Source: Auanema rhodensis
Taxonomy: Eukaryota > Nematoda > Chromadorea > Rhabditida > Rhabditidae
DNA: 64,000 nt
NCBI GenBank assembly: GCA_964057225.1
Contig: CAXKVF010000075.1
Coordinates: forward strand, 248,001 to 312,000
Direction: 5' to 3'
Part shown: piece after piece, positions 1 to 15,136 of the stretch
Position numbering within the stretch: the first letter of the stretch is position 1
Layout: each line of letters starts with the position of its first letter
Notes under the pieces: generated by a model
What the model saw: only the letters and a program-made list of their open reading frames with translations
Databases searched by the model: none
Told to the model about the DNA's origin: nothing
Translations under genes and position numbers: made by a program

Positions 1-60
1 CAAGTGCACATCACGTGTACATTTAATTAGCATAAATTAAAGTTCACGTAAATTTCAAAG

Positions 61-75
61 TCATGGTTACCATGA
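61..75. repeat. 15-nt dyad in each monomer (representative copy)
   Basis: TCATGGTTACCATGA is an inverted repeat with 7-bp arms around one central base, at unit positions 61-75. Monomers of the CACC type (ATGCACC) keep the dyad up to position 74 and lose the outermost pair, leaving 6-bp arms. Short dyads are common in centromeric satellites and may form cruciforms or bind a dimeric protein; neither can be shown from sequence. Confidence 0.6.
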
Positions 76-155
76 ACCAATATCAATAAAAATTTGTTTT
101 TAGACTAATATGGACATGGGGAATCTAATTTTGAAAACCGCATCTCTTTATCTTT

Positions 156-193
156 CACGTGAAGCGAGTTACATACCAAGTGCACATCACGTG
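156..193. promoter_or_regulatory. Paired CACGTG boxes across the monomer junction (representative copy)
   Basis: Each monomer holds a CACGTG at unit positions 156-161, inside the perfect 10-bp palindrome TTCACGTGAA, and another at positions 12-17 of the next unit, in the context ATCACGTG. The two are 32 bp apart start to start, about three helical turns, and the pair recurs every 176 bp. CACGTG is the classical E-box bound by basic helix-loop-helix proteins. The ATCACGTG context also fits the yeast centromere element CDEI (RTCACRTG) bound by Cbf1. That proteins bind here is inference. Confidence 0.5.
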
Positions 194-3100
194 TACATTT
201 AATTAGCATAAATTAAAGTTCACGTAAATTTCAAAGTCATGGTTACCATGAACCAATATCAATAAAAATTTGTTTTTAGACTAATATGGACATGGGGAAT
301 CTAATTTTGAAAACCGCATCTCTTTATCTTTCACGTGAAGCGAGTTACATACCAAGTGCACATCACGTGTACATTTAATTAGCATAAATTAAAGTTCACG
401 TAAATTTCAAAGTCATGGTTACCATGAACCAATATCAATAAAAATTTGTTTTTAGACTAATATGGACATGGGGAATCTAATTTTGAAAACCGCATCTCTT
501 TATCTTTCACGTGAAGCGAGTTACATACCAAGTGCACATCACGTGTACATTTAATTAGCATAAATTAAAGTTCACGTAAATTTCAAAGTCATGGTTACCA
601 TGCACCAATATCAATAAAAATTTGTTTTTAGACTAATATGGACATGGGGAATCTAATTTTGAAAACCGCATCTCTTTATCTTTCACGTGAAGCGAGTTAC
701 ATACCAAGTGCACATCACGTGTACATTTAATTAGCATAAATTAAAGTTCACGTAAATTTCAAAGTCATGGTTACCATGCACCAATATCAATAAAAATTTG
801 TTTTTAGACTAATATGGACATGGGGAATCTAATTTTGAAAACCGCATCTCTTTATCTTTCACGTGAAGCGAGTTACATACCAAGTGCACATCACGTGTAA
901 AATTAATTAGCATAAATTAAAGTTCACGTAAATTTCAAAGTCATGGTTACCATGAACCAATATCAATAAAAATTTGTTTTTAGACTAATATGGACATCGG
1001 GAATCTAATTTTGAAAACCGCATCTCTTTATCTTTCACGTGAAGCGAGTTACATACCAAGTGCACATCACGTGTACATTTAATTAGCATAAATTAAAGTT
1101 CACGTAAATTTCAAAGTCATGGTTACCATGAACCAATATCAATAAAAATTTGTTTTTAGACTAATATGGACATGGGGAATCTAATTTTGAAAACCGCATC
1201 TCTTTATCTTTCACGTGAAGCGAGTTACGTACCAAGTGCACATCACGTGTACAATTAATTAGCATAAATTAAAGTTCACGTAAATTTCAAAGTCATGGTT
1301 ACCATGAACCAATATCAATAAAAATTTGTTTTTAGACTAATATCGACATGGGGAATCTAATTTTGAAAACCGCATCTCTTCATCTTTCACGTGAAGCGAG
1401 TTACATACCAAGTGCACATCACGTGTACATTTAATTAGCATAAATTAAAGTTCACGTAAATTTCAAAGTCATGGTTACCATGAACCAATATTAATAAAAA
1501 TTTGTTTTTAGACTAATATGGACATGAGGAATCTAATTTTGAAAACCGCATCTCTTTATCTTTCACGTGAAGCGAGTTACATACCAAGTGCACATCACGT
1601 GTACATTTAATTAGCATAAATTAAAGTTCACGTAAATTTCAAAGTCATGGTTACCATGAACTAATATCAATAAAAATTTGTTTTTAGACTAATATGGACA
1701 TGGGGAATCTAATTTTGAAAACCGCATCTCTTTATCTTTCACGTGAAGCGAGTTACATTCCAAGTGCACATCACGTGTACATTTAATTAGCATAAATTAA
1801 AGTTCACGTAAATTTCAAAGTCATGGTTACCATGAACCAATATCAATAAAAATTTGTTTTTAGACTAATATGGACATGGGGAATCTAATTTTGAAAACCG
1901 CATCTCTTTATCTTTCACGTGAAGCGAGTTACATTCCAAGTGCACATCACGTGTACATTTAATTAGCATAAATTAAAGTTCACGTAAATTTCAAAGTCAT
2001 GGTTACCATGAACCAATATCAATAAAAATTTGTTTTTAGACTAATATGGACATGGGGAATCTAATTTTGAAAACCGCATCTCTTTATCTTTCACGTGAAG
2101 CGAGTTACATACCAAGTGCACATCACGTGTACATTTAATTAGCATAAATTAAAGTTCACGTAAATTTCAAAGTCATGGTTACCATGAACTAATATCAATA
2201 AAAATTTGTTTTTAGACTAATATGGACATGGGGAATCTAATTTTGAAAACCGCATCTCTTTATCTTTCACGTGAAGCGAGTTACATACCAAGTGCACATC
2301 ACGTGTACATTTAATTAGCATAAATTAAAGTTCACGTAAATTTCAAAGTCATGGTTACCATGAACCAATATCAATAAAAATTTGTTTTTAGACTAATATG
2401 GACATGGGGAATCTAATTTTGAAAACCGCATCTCTTTATCTTTCACGTGAAGCGAGTTACATACCAAGTGCACATCACGTGTACATTTAATTAGCATAAA
2501 TTAAAGTTCACGTAAATTTCAAAGTCATGGTTACCATGAAGCAATATCAATAAAAATTTGTTTTTAGACTAATATGGACATGGGGAATCTAATTTCGAAA
2601 ACCGCATCTCTTTATCTTTCACGTGAAGCGAGTTACATACCAAGTGCACATCACGTGTACATTTAATTAGCATAAATTAAAGTTCACGTTAATTTCAAAG
2701 TCATGGTTACCATGAACCAATATCAATGAAAATTTGTTTTTAGACTAATATGGACATGGGGAATCTAATTTTGAAAACCGCATCTCTTTATCTTTCACGT
2801 GAAGCGAGTTACATACCAAGTGCACATCACGTGTACATTTAATTAGCATAAATTAAAGTTCACGTAAATTTCAAAGTCATGGTTACCATGAACTAATATC
2901 AATAAAAATTTGTTTTTAGACTAATATGGACATGGGGAATCTAATTTTGAAAACCGCATCTCTTTATCTTTCACGTGAAGCGAGTTACATACCAAGTGCA
3001 CATCACGTGTACATTTAATTAGCATAAATTAAAGTTCACGTAAATTTCAAAGTCATGGTTACCATGAACCAATATAGATAAAAATTTGTTTTTAGACTAA

Positions 3101-3696
3101 TATGGACATGGGGAATCTAATTTTGAAAACCGCATCTCTTTATCTTTCACGTGAAGCGAGTTACATACCAAGTGCACATCACGTGTACATTTAATTAGCA
3201 TAAATTAAAGTTCACGTAAATTTCAAAGTCATGGTTACCATGAACTAATATCAATAAAAATTTGTTTTTAGACTAATATGGACATGGGGAATCTAATTTT
3301 GAAAACCGCATCTCTTTATCTTTCACGTGAAGCGAGTTACATACCAAGTGCACATCACGTGTACATTTAATTAGCATAAATTAAAGTTCACGTAAATTTC
3401 AAAGTCATGGTTACCATGAACCAATATCAATAAAAATTTGTTTTTAGACTAATATGGACATGGGGAATCTAATTTTGAAAACCGCATCTCTTTATCTTTC
3501 ACGTGAAGCGAGTTACATACCAAGTGCACATCACGTGTACATTTAATTAGCATAAATTAAAGTTCACGTAAATTTCAAAGTCATGGTTACCATGAACCAA
3601 TATCAATAAAAATTTGTTTTTAGACTAATATGGACATGGGGAATCTAATTTTGAAAACCGCATCTCTTTATCTTTCACGTGAAGCGAGTTACATAC

Positions 3697-6160
3697 CAAG
3701 TGCACATCACGTGTACATTTAATTAGCATAAATTAAAGTTCACGTAAATTTCAAAGTCATGGTTACCATGAACCAATATCAATAAAAATTTGTTTTTAGA
3801 CTAATATGGACATGGGGAATCTAATTTTGAAAACCGCATCTCTTTATCTTTCACGTGAAGCGAGTTACATACCAAGTGCACATCACGTGTACATTTAATT
3901 AGCATAAATTAAAGTTCACGTAAATTTCAAAGTCATGGTTACCATGCACCAATATCAATAAAAATTTGTTTTTAGACTAATATGGACATGGGGAATCTAA
4001 TTTTGAAAACCGCATCTCTTTATCTTTCACGTGAAGCGAGTTACATACCAAGTGCACATCACGTGTACATTTAATTAGCATAAATTAAAGTTCACGTAAA
4101 TTTCAAAGTCATGGTTACCATGAACCAATATCAATAAAAATTTGTTTTTAGACTAATATGGACATGGGGAATCTAATTTTGAAAACCGCATCTCTTTATC
4201 TTTCACGTGAAGCGAGTTACATACCAAGTGCACATCACGTGTACATTTAATTAGCATAAATTAAAGTTCACGTAAATTTCAAAGTCATGGTTACCATGAA
4301 CCAATATCAATAAAAATTTGTTTTTAGACTAATATGGACATGGGGAATCTAATTTTGAAAACCGCATCTCTTTATCTTTCACGTGAAGCGAGTTACATAC
4401 CAAGTGCACATCACGTGTACATTTAATTAGCATAAATTAAAGTTCACGTAAATTTCAAAGTCATGGTTACCATGAACCAATATTAATAAAAATTTCTTTT
4501 TAGACTAATATGGACATGAGGAATCTAATCTTGAAAACCGCATCTCTTCATCTTTCACGTGAAGCGAGTTACATACCAAGTGCACATCACGTGTACATTT
4601 AATTAGCATAAATTAAAGTTCACGTAAATTTCAAAGTCATGGTTATCATTCACCAATATCAATAAAAATTTGTTTTTAGACTAATATGGACATGGGGAAT
4701 CTAATTTTGAAAACCGCATCTCTTTATCTTTCACGTGAAGCGAGTTACATACCAAGTGCACATCACGTGTACATTTAAATAGCATAAATTAAAGTTCACG
4801 TAAATTTCAAAGTCATGGTTACCATGCACCAATATCAATAAAAATTTGTTTTTAGACTAATATGGACATGGGGAATCTAATTTTGAAAACCGCATCTCTT
4901 TATCTTTCACGTGAAGCGAGTTACATACCAAGTGCACATCACGTGTACATTTAATTAGCATAAATTAAAGTTCACGTAAATTTCAAAGTCATGGTTACCA
5001 TGAACCAATATCAATAAAAATTTGTTTTTAGACTAATATGGACATGGGGAATCTAATTTTGAAAACCGCATCTCTTTATCTTTCACGTGAAGCGAGTTAC
5101 ATACCAAGTGCACATCACGTGTACATTTAATTAGCATAAATTAAAGTTCACGTAAATTTCAAAGTCATGGTTACCATGCACCAATATCAATAAAAATTTG
5201 TTTTTAGACTAATATGGACATGGGGAATCTAATTTTGAAAACCGCATCTCTTTATCTTTCACGTGAAGCGAGTTACATACCAAGTGCACATCACGTGTAC
5301 ATTTAATTAGCATAAATTAAAGTTCACGTAAATTTCAAAGTCATGGTTACCATGAACCAATATCAATAAAAATTTGTTTTTAGACTAATATGGACATGGG
5401 GAATCTAATTTTGAAAACCGCATCTCTTTATCTTTCACGTGAAGCGAGTTACATACCAAGTGCACATCACGTGTACATTTAATTAGCATAAATTAAAGTT
5501 CACGTAAATTTCAAAGTCATGGTTACCATGAACCAATATCAATAAAAATTTGTTTTTAGACTAATATGGACATGGGGAATCTAATTTTGAAAACCGCATC
5601 TCTTTATCTTTCACGTGAAGCGAGTTACATACCAAGTGCACATCACGTGTACATTTAATTAGCATAAATTAAAGTTCACGTAAATTTCAAAGTCATGGTT
5701 ACCATGAACCAATATTAATAAAAATTTGTTTTTAGACTAATATGGACATGAGGAATCTAATCTTGAAAACCGCATCTCTTCATCTTTCACGTGAAGCGAG
5801 TTACATACCAAGTGCACATCACGTGTACATTTAATTAGCATAAATTAAAGTTCACGTAAATTTCAAAGTCATGGTTATCATTCACCAATATCAATAAAAA
5901 TTTGTTTTTAGACTAATATGGACATGGGGAATCTAATTTTGAAAACCGCATCTCTTTATCTTTCACGTGAAGCGAGTTACATACCAAGTGCACATCACGT
6001 GTACATTTAAATAGCATAAATTAAAGTTCACGTAAATTTCAAAGTCATGGTTACCATGCACCAATATCAATAAAAATTTGTTTTTAGACTAATATGGACA
6101 TGGGGAATCTAATTTTGAAAACCGCATCTCTTTATCTTTCACGTGAAGCGAGTTACATAC
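3697..6160. repeat. 7-monomer higher-order repeat, two copies (1232 bp each)
   Basis: Monomers 22-28 (3697-4928) and 29-35 (4929-6160) carry the same ordered set of variants. Both contain a monomer with AATATTAATA, CATGAGGAAT and CTAATCTTG. In both it is followed by one with GGTTATCATTCACC, then one with TTTAAATAG. The two copies differ at a few sites, for example a private G-to-C in the first (AATTTCTTTT near 4491), so the duplication is not brand new. Confidence 0.85.
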
Positions 6161-6688
6161 CAAGTGCACATCACGTGTACATTTAATTAGCATAAATTAA
6201 AGTTCACGTAAATTTCAAAGTCATGGTTACCATGAAGCAATATCAATAAAAATTTGTTTTTAGACTAATATGGACATAGGGAATCTAATTTTGAAAACCG
6301 CATCTCTTTATCTTTCACGTGAAGCGAGTTACATACCAAGTGCACATCACGTGTACATTTAATTAGCATAAATTAAAGTTCACGTAAATTTCAAAGTCAT
6401 GGTTACCATGAACCAATATCAATAAAAATTTGTTTTTAGACTAATATGGACATGGGGAATCTAATTTTGAAAACCGCATCTCTTTATCTTTCACGTGAAG
6501 CGAGTTACATACCAAGTGCACATCACGTGTACATTTAATTAGCATAAATTAAAGTTCACGTAAATTTCAAAGTCATGGTTACCATGAACTAATATCAATA
6601 AAAATTTGTTTTTAGACTAATATGGACATGGGGAATCTAATTTTGAAAACCGCATCTCTTTATCTTTCACGTGAAGCGAGTTACATAC

Positions 6689-9600
6689 CAAGTGCACATC
6701 ACGTGTACATTTAATTAGCATAAATTAAAGTTCACGTAAATTTCAAAGTCATGGTTACCATGAACCAATATCAATAAAAATTTGTTTTTAGACTAATATG
6801 GACATGGGGAATCTAATTTTGAAAACCGCATCTCTTTATCTTTCACGTGAAGCGAGTTACATACCAAGTGCACATCACGTGTACATTTAATTAGCATAAA
6901 TTAAAGTTCACGTAAATTTCAAAGTCATGGTTACCATGAACCAATATCAATAAAAATTTGTTTTTAGACTAATATGGACATGGGGAATCTAATTTTGAAA
7001 ACCGCATCTCTTTATCTTTCACGTGAAGCGAGTTACATACCAAGTGCACATCACGTGTACATTTAATTAGCATAAATTAAAGTTCACGTAAATTTCAAAG
7101 TCATGGTTACCATGCACCAATATCAATAAAAATTTGTTTTTAGACTAATATGGACATGGGGAATCTAATTTTGAAAACCGCATCTCTTTATCTTTCACGT
7201 GAAGCGAGTTACATACCAAGTGCACATCACGTGTACATTTAATTAGCATAAATTAAAGTTCACGTAAATTTCAAAGTCATGGTTACCATGAAGCAATATC
7301 AATAAAAATTTGTTTTTAGACTAATATGGACATGGGGAATCTAATTTTGAAAACCGCATCTCTTTATCTTTCACGTGAAGCGAGTTACATACCAAGTGCA
7401 CATCACGTGTACATTTAATTAGCATAAATTAAAGTTCACGTAAATTTCAAAGTCATGGTTACCATGAACCAATATCAATAAAAATTTGTTTTTAGACTAA
7501 TATGGACATGGGGAATCTAATTTTGAAAACCGCATCTCTTTATCTTTCACGTGAAGCGAGTTACATACCAAGTGCACATCACGTGTACATTTAATTAGCA
7601 TAAATTAAAGTTCACGTAAATTTCAAAGTCATGGTTACCATGAACCAATATCAATAAAAATTTGTTTTTAGACTAATATGGACATGGGGAATCTAATTTT
7701 GAAAACCGCATCTCTTTATCTTTCACGTGAAGCGAGTTACATACCAAGTGCACATCACGTGTACATTTAATTAGCATAAATTAAAGTTCACGTAAATTTC
7801 AAAGTCATGGTTACCATGAAGCAATATCAATAAAAGTTTGTTTTTAGACTAATATGGACATGGGGAATCTAATTTTGAAAACCGCATCTCTTTATCTTTC
7901 ACGTGAAGCGAGTTACATACCAAGTGCACATCACGTGTACATTTAATTAGCATTAATTAAAGTTCACGTAAATTTCAAAGTCATGGTTACCATGAACCAA
8001 TATCAATAAAAATTTGTTTTTAGACTAATATGGACATGGGGAATCTAATTTTGAAAACCGCATCTCTTTATCTTTCACGTGAAGCGAGTTACATACCAAG
8101 TGCACATCACGTGTACATTTAATTAGCATAAATTAAAGTTCACGTAAATTTCAAAGTCATGGTTACCATGAAGCAATATCAATAAAAATTTGTTTTTAGA
8201 CTAATATGGACATGGGGAATCTAATTTTGAAAACCGCATCTCTTTATCTTTCACGTGAAGCGAGTTACATACCAAGTGCACATCACGTGTACATTTAATT
8301 AGCATTAATTAAAGTTCACGTAAATTTCAAAGTCATGGTTACCATGAACCAATATCAATAAAAATTTGTTTTTAGACTAATATGGACATGGGGAATCTAA
8401 TTTTGAAAACCGCATCTCTTTATCTTTCACGTGAAGCGAGTTACATACCAAGTGCACATCACGTGTACATTTAATTAGCATAAATTAAAGTTCACGTAAA
8501 TTTCAAAGTCATGGTTACCATGAACCAATATCAATAAAAATTTGTTTTTAGACTAATATGGACATGGGGAATCTAATTTTGAAAACCGCATCTCTTTATC
8601 TTTCACGTGAAGCGAGTTACATACCAAGTGCACATCACGTGTACATTTAATTAGCATAAATTAAAGTTCACGTAAATTTCAAAGTCATGGTTACCATGCA
8701 CCAATATCAATAAAAATTTGTTTTTAGACTAATATGGACATGGGGAATCTAATTTTGAAAACCGCATCTCTTTATCTTTCACGTGAAGCGAGTTACATAC
8801 CAAGTGCACATCACGTGTACATTTAATTAGCATAAATTAAAGTTCACGTAAATTTCAAAGTCATGGTTACCATGAACTAATATCAATAAAAATTTGTTTT
8901 TAGACTAATATGGACATGGGGAATCTAATTTTGAAAACCGCATCTCTTTATCTTTCACGTGAAGCGAGTTACATACCAAGTGCACATCACGTGTACATTT
9001 AATTAGCATAAATTAAAGTTCACGTAAATTTCAAAGTCATGGTTACCATGAACCAATATCAATAAAAATTTGTTTTTAGACTAATATGGACATGGGGAAT
9101 CTAATTTTGAAAACCGCATCTCTTTATCTTTCACCTGAAGCGAGTTACATACCAAGTGCACATCACGTGTACATTTAATTAGCATAAATTAAAGTTCACG
9201 TAAATTTCAAAGTCATGGTTACCATGAACCAATATCAATAAAAATTTGTTTTTAGACTAATATGGACATGGGGAATCTAATTTTGAAAACCGCATCTCTT
9301 TATCTTTCACGTGAAGCGAGTTACATACCAAGTGCACATCACGTGTACATTTAATTAGCATAAATTAAAGTTCACGTAAATTTCAAAGTCATGGTTACCA
9401 TGAAGCAATATCAATAAAAATTTGTTTTTAGACTAATATGGACATGGGGAATCTAATTTTGAAAACCGCATCTCTTTATCTTTCACGTGAAGCGAGTTAC
9501 ATACCAAGTGCACATCACGTGTACATTTAATTAGCATAAATTAAAGTTCACGTAAATTTCAAAGTCATGGTTACCATGCACCAATATCAATAAAAATTTG

Positions 9601-12600
9601 TTTTTAGACTAATATGGACATGGGGAATCTAATTTTGAAAACCGCATCTCTTTATCTTTCACGTGAAGCGAGTTACATACCAAGTGCACATCACGTGTAC
9701 AATTAATTAGCATAAATTAAAGTTCACGTAAATTTCAAAGTCATGGTTACCATGAAGCAATATCAATAAAAATTTGTTTTTAGACTAATATGGACATGGG
9801 GAATCTAATTTTGAAAACCGCATCTCTTTATCTTTCACGTGAAGCGAGTTACATACCAAGTGCACATCACGTGTACATTTAATTAGCATAAATTAAAGTT
9901 CACGTAAATTTCAAAGTCATGGTTACCATGAAGCAATATCAATAAAAATTTGTTTTTAGACTAATATGGACATGGGGAATCTAATTTTGAAAACCGCATC
10001 TCTTTATCTTTCACGTGAAGCGAGTTACATACCAAGTGCACATCACGTGTACATTTAATTAGCATAAATTAAAGTTCACGTAAATTTCAAAGTCATGGTT
10101 ACCATGCACCAATATCAATAAAAATTTGTTTTTAGACTAATATGGACATGGGGAATCTAATTTTGAAAACCGCATCTCTTTATCTTTCACGTGAAGCGAG
10201 TTACATACCAAGTGCACATCACGTGTACAATTAATTAGCATAAATTAAAGTTCACGTAAATTTCAAAGTCATGGTTACCATGAAGCAATATCAATAAAAA
10301 TTTGTTTTTAGACTAATATGGACATGGGGAATCTAATTTTGAAAACCGCATCTCTTTATCTTTCACGTGAAGCGAGTTACATACCAAGTGCACATCACGT
10401 GTACATTTAATTAGCATAAATTAAAGTTCACGTAAATTTCAAAGTCATGGTTACCATGAAGCAATATCAATAAAAATTTGTTTTTAGACTAATATGGACA
10501 TGGGGAATCTAATTTTGAAAACCACATCTCTTTATCTTTCACGTGAAGCGAGTTACATACCAAGGGCACATCACGTGTACATTTAATTAGCATAAATTAA
10601 AGTTCACGTAAATTTCAAAGTCATGGTTACCATGAACCAATATCAATAAAAATTTGTTTTTAGACTAATATGGACATGGGGAATCTAATTTTGAAAACCG
10701 CATCTCTTTATCTTTCACGTGAAGCGAGTTACATACCAAGTGCACATCACGTGTACATTTAATTAGCATAAATTAAAGTTCACGTAAATTTCAAAGTCAT
10801 GGTTACCATGAACCAATATCAATAAAAATTTGTTTTTAGACTAATATGGACATGGGGAATCTAATTTTGAAAACCGCATCTCTTTATCTTTCACGTGAAG
10901 CGAGTTACATACCAAGTGCACATCACGTGTACATTTAATTAGCATAAATTAAAGTTCACGTAAATTTCAAAGTCATGGTTACCATGAACCAATATCAATA
11001 AAAATTTGTTTTTAGACTAATATGGACATGGGGAATCTAATTTTGAAAACCGCATCTCTTTATCTTTCACGTGAAGCGAGTTACATACCAAGTGCACATC
11101 ACGTGTACATTTAATTAGCATAAATTAAAGTTCACGTAAATTTCAAAGTCATGGTTACCATGCACCAATATCAATAAAAATTTGTTTTTAGACTAATATG
11201 GACATGGGGAATCTAATTTTGAAAACCGCATCTCTTTATCTTTCACGTGAAGCGAGTTACATACCAAGTGCACATCACGTGTACATTTAATTAGCATAAA
11301 TTAAAGTTCACGTAAATTTCAAAGTCATGGTTACCATGAAGCAATATCAATAAAAATTTGTTTTTAGACTAATATGGACATGGGGAATCTAATTTTGAAA
11401 ACCGCATCTCTTTATCTTTCACGTGAAGCGAGTTACATACCAAGTGCACATCACGTGTACATTTAATTAGCATAAATTAAAGTTCACGTAAATTTCAAAG
11501 TCATGGTTACCATGAACCAATATCAATAAAAATTTGTTTTTAGACTAATATGGACATGGGGAATCTAATTTTGAAAACCGCATCTCTTTATCTTTCACGT
11601 GAAGCGAGTTACATACCAAGTGCACATCACGTGTACATTTAATTAGCATAAATTAAAGTTCACGTAAATTTCAAAGTCATGGTTACCATGAACCAATATC
11701 AATAAAAATTTGTTTTTAGACTAATATGGACATGGGGAATCTAATTTTGAAAACCGCATCTCTTTATCTTTCACGTGAAGCGAGTTACATACCAAGTGCA
11801 CATCACGTGTACATTTAATTAGCATAAATTAAAGTTCACGTAAATTTCAAAGTCATGGTTACCATGAAGCAATATCAATAAAAGTTTGTTTTTAGACTAA
11901 TATGGACATGGGGAATCTAATTTTGAAAACCGCATCTCTTTATCTTTCACGTGAAGCGAGTTACATACCAAGTGCACATCACGTGTACATTTAATTAGCA
12001 TTAATTAAAGTTCACGTAAATTTCAAAGTCATGGTTACCATGAACCAATATCAATAAAAATTTGTTTTTAGACTAATATGGACATGGGGAATCTAATTTT
12101 GAAAACCGCATCTCTTTATCTTTCACGTGAAGCGAGTTACATACCAAGTGCACATCACGTGTACATTTAATTAGCATAAATTAAAGTTCACGTAAATTTC
12201 AAAGTCATGGTTACCATGAAGCAATATCAATAAAAATTTGTTTTTAGACTAATATGGACATGGGGAATCTAATTTTGAAAACCGCATCTCTTTATCTTTC
12301 ACGTGAAGCGAGTTACATACCAAGTGCACATCACGTGTACATTTAATTAGCATTAATTAAAGTTCACGTAAATTTCAAAGTCATGGTTACCATGAACCAA
12401 TATCAATAAAAATTTGTTTTTAGACTAATATGGACATGGGGAATCTAATTTTGAAAACCGCATCTCTTTATCTTTCACGTGAAGCGAGTTACATACCAAG
12501 TGCACATCACGTGTACATTTAATTAGCATAAATTAAAGTTCACGTAAATTTCAAAGTCATGGTTACCATGAACCAATATCAATAAAAATTTGTTTTTAGA

Positions 12601-14784
12601 CTAATATGGACATGGGGAATCTAATTTTGAAAACCGCATCTCTTTATCTTTCACGTGAAGCGAGTTACATACCAAGTGCACATCACGTGTACATTTAATT
12701 AGCATAAATTAAAGTTCACGTAAATTTCAAAGTCATGGTTACCATGCACCAATATCAATAAAAATTTGTTTTTAGACTAATATGGACATGGGGAATCTAA
12801 TTTTGAAAACCGCATCTCTTTATCTTTCACGTGAAGCGAGTTACATACCAAGTGCACATCACGTGTACATTTAATTAGCATAAATTAAAGTTCACGTAAA
12901 TTTCAAAGTCATGGTTACCATGAACTAATATCAATAAAAATTTGTTTTTAGACTAATATGGACATGGGGAATCTAATTTTGAAAACCGCATCTCTTTATC
13001 TTTCACGTGAAGCGAGTTACATACCAAGTGCACATCACGTGTACATTTAATTAGCATAAATTAAAGTTCACGTAAATTTCAAAGTCATGGTTACCATGAA
13101 CCAATATCAATAAAAATTTGTTTTTAGACTAATATGGACATGGGGAATCTAATTTTGAAAACCGCATCTCTTTATCTTTCACCTGAAGCGAGTTACATAC
13201 CAAGTGCACATCACGTGTACATTTAATTAGCATAAATTAAAGTTCACGTAAATTTCAAAGTCATGGTTACCATGAACCAATATCAATAAAAATTTGTTTT
13301 TAGACTAATATGGACATGGGGAATCTAATTTTGAAAACCGCATCTCTTTATCTTTCACGTGAAGCGAGTTACATACCAAGTGCACATCACGTGTACATTT
13401 AATTAGCATAAATTAAAGTTCACGTAAATTTCAAAGTCATGGTTACCATGAAGCAATATCAATAAAAATTTGTTTTTAGACTAATATGGACATGGGGAAT
13501 CTAATTTTGAAAACCGCATCTCTTTATCTTTCACGTGAAGCGAGTTACATACCAAGTGCACATCACGTGTACATTTAATTAGCATAAATTAAAGTTCACG
13601 TAAATTTCAAAGTCATGGTTACCATGCACCAATATCAATAAAAATTTGTTTTTAGACTAATATGGACATGGGGAATCTAATTTTGAAAACCGCATCTCTT
13701 TATCTTTCACGTGAAGCGAGTTACATACCAAGTGCACATCACGTGTACAATTAATTAGCATAAATTAAAGTTCACGTAAATTTCAAAGTCATGGTTACCA
13801 TGAAGCAATATCAATAAAAATTTGTTTTTAGACTAATATGGACATGGGGAATCTAATTTTGAAAACCGCATCTCTTTATCTTTCACGTGAAGCGAGTTAC
13901 ATACCAAGTGCACATCACGTGTACATTTAATTAGCATAAATTAAAGTTCACGTAAATTTCAAAGTCATGGTTACCATGAAGCAATATCAATAAAAATTTG
14001 TTTTTAGACTAATATGGACATGGGGAATCTAATTTTGAAAACCGCATCTCTTTATCTTTCACGTGAAGCGAGTTACATACCAAGTGCACATCACGTGTAC
14101 ATTTAATTAGCATAAATTAAAGTTCACGTAAATTTCAAAGTCATGGTTACCATGCACCAATATCAATAAAAATTTGTTTTTAGACTAATATGGACATGGG
14201 GAATCTAATTTTGAAAACCGCATCTCTTTATCTTTCACGTGAAGCGAGTTACATACCAAGTGCACATCACGTGTACAATTAATTAGCATAAATTAAAGTT
14301 CACGTAAATTTCAAAGTCATGGTTACCATGAAGCAATATCAATAAAAATTTGTTTTTAGACTAATATGGACATGGGGAATCTAATTTTGAAAACCGCATC
14401 TCTTTATCTTTCACGTGAAGCGAGTTACATACCAAGTGCACATCACGTGTACATTTAATTAGCATAAATTAAAGTTCACGTAAATTTCAAAGTCATGGTT
14501 ACCATGAAGCAATATCAATAAAAATTTGTTTTTAGACTAATATGGACATGGGGAATCTAATTTTGAAAACCACATCTCTTTATCTTTCACGTGAAGCGAG
14601 TTACATACCAAGGGCACATCACGTGTACATTTAATTAGCATAAATTAAAGTTCACGTAAATTTCAAAGTCATGGTTACCATGAACCAATATCAATAAAAA
14701 TTTGTTTTTAGACTAATATGGACATGGGGAATCTAATTTTGAAAACCGCATCTCTTTATCTTTCACGTGAAGCGAGTTACATAC
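6689..14784. repeat. 23-monomer tandem segmental duplication (4048 bp each)
   Basis: Monomers 39-61 (6689-10736) match monomers 62-84 (10737-14784) in order at every diagnostic site I tracked. Rare markers recur 4048 bp apart, which is exactly 23 x 176: TAAAAGTTTG at 7831 and 11879, CACCTGAAG at 9132 and 13180, and ACCACATCTC at 10521 and 14569. Two CATTAATT monomers also recur, separated by the same spacer in each copy. I saw no difference between copies on reading, which suggests a very recent unequal exchange or a single amplification. Confidence 0.9.
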
Positions 14785-15136
14785 CAAGTGCACATCACGT
14801 GTACATTTAATTAGCATAAATTAAAGTTCACGTAAATTTCAAAGTCATGGTTACCATGAACCAATATCAATAAAAATTTGTTTTTAGACTAATATGGACA
14901 TGGGGAATCTAATTTTGAAAACCGCATCTCTTTATCTTTCACGTGAAGCGAGTTACATACCAAGTGCACATCACGTGTACATTTAATTAGCATAAATTAA
15001 AGTTCACGTAAATTTCAAAGTCATGGTTACCATGAACCAATATCAATAAAAATTTGTTTTTAGACTAATATGGACATGGGGAATCTAATTTTGAAAACCA
15101 CATCTCTTTATCTTTCACGTGAAGCGAGTTACATAC

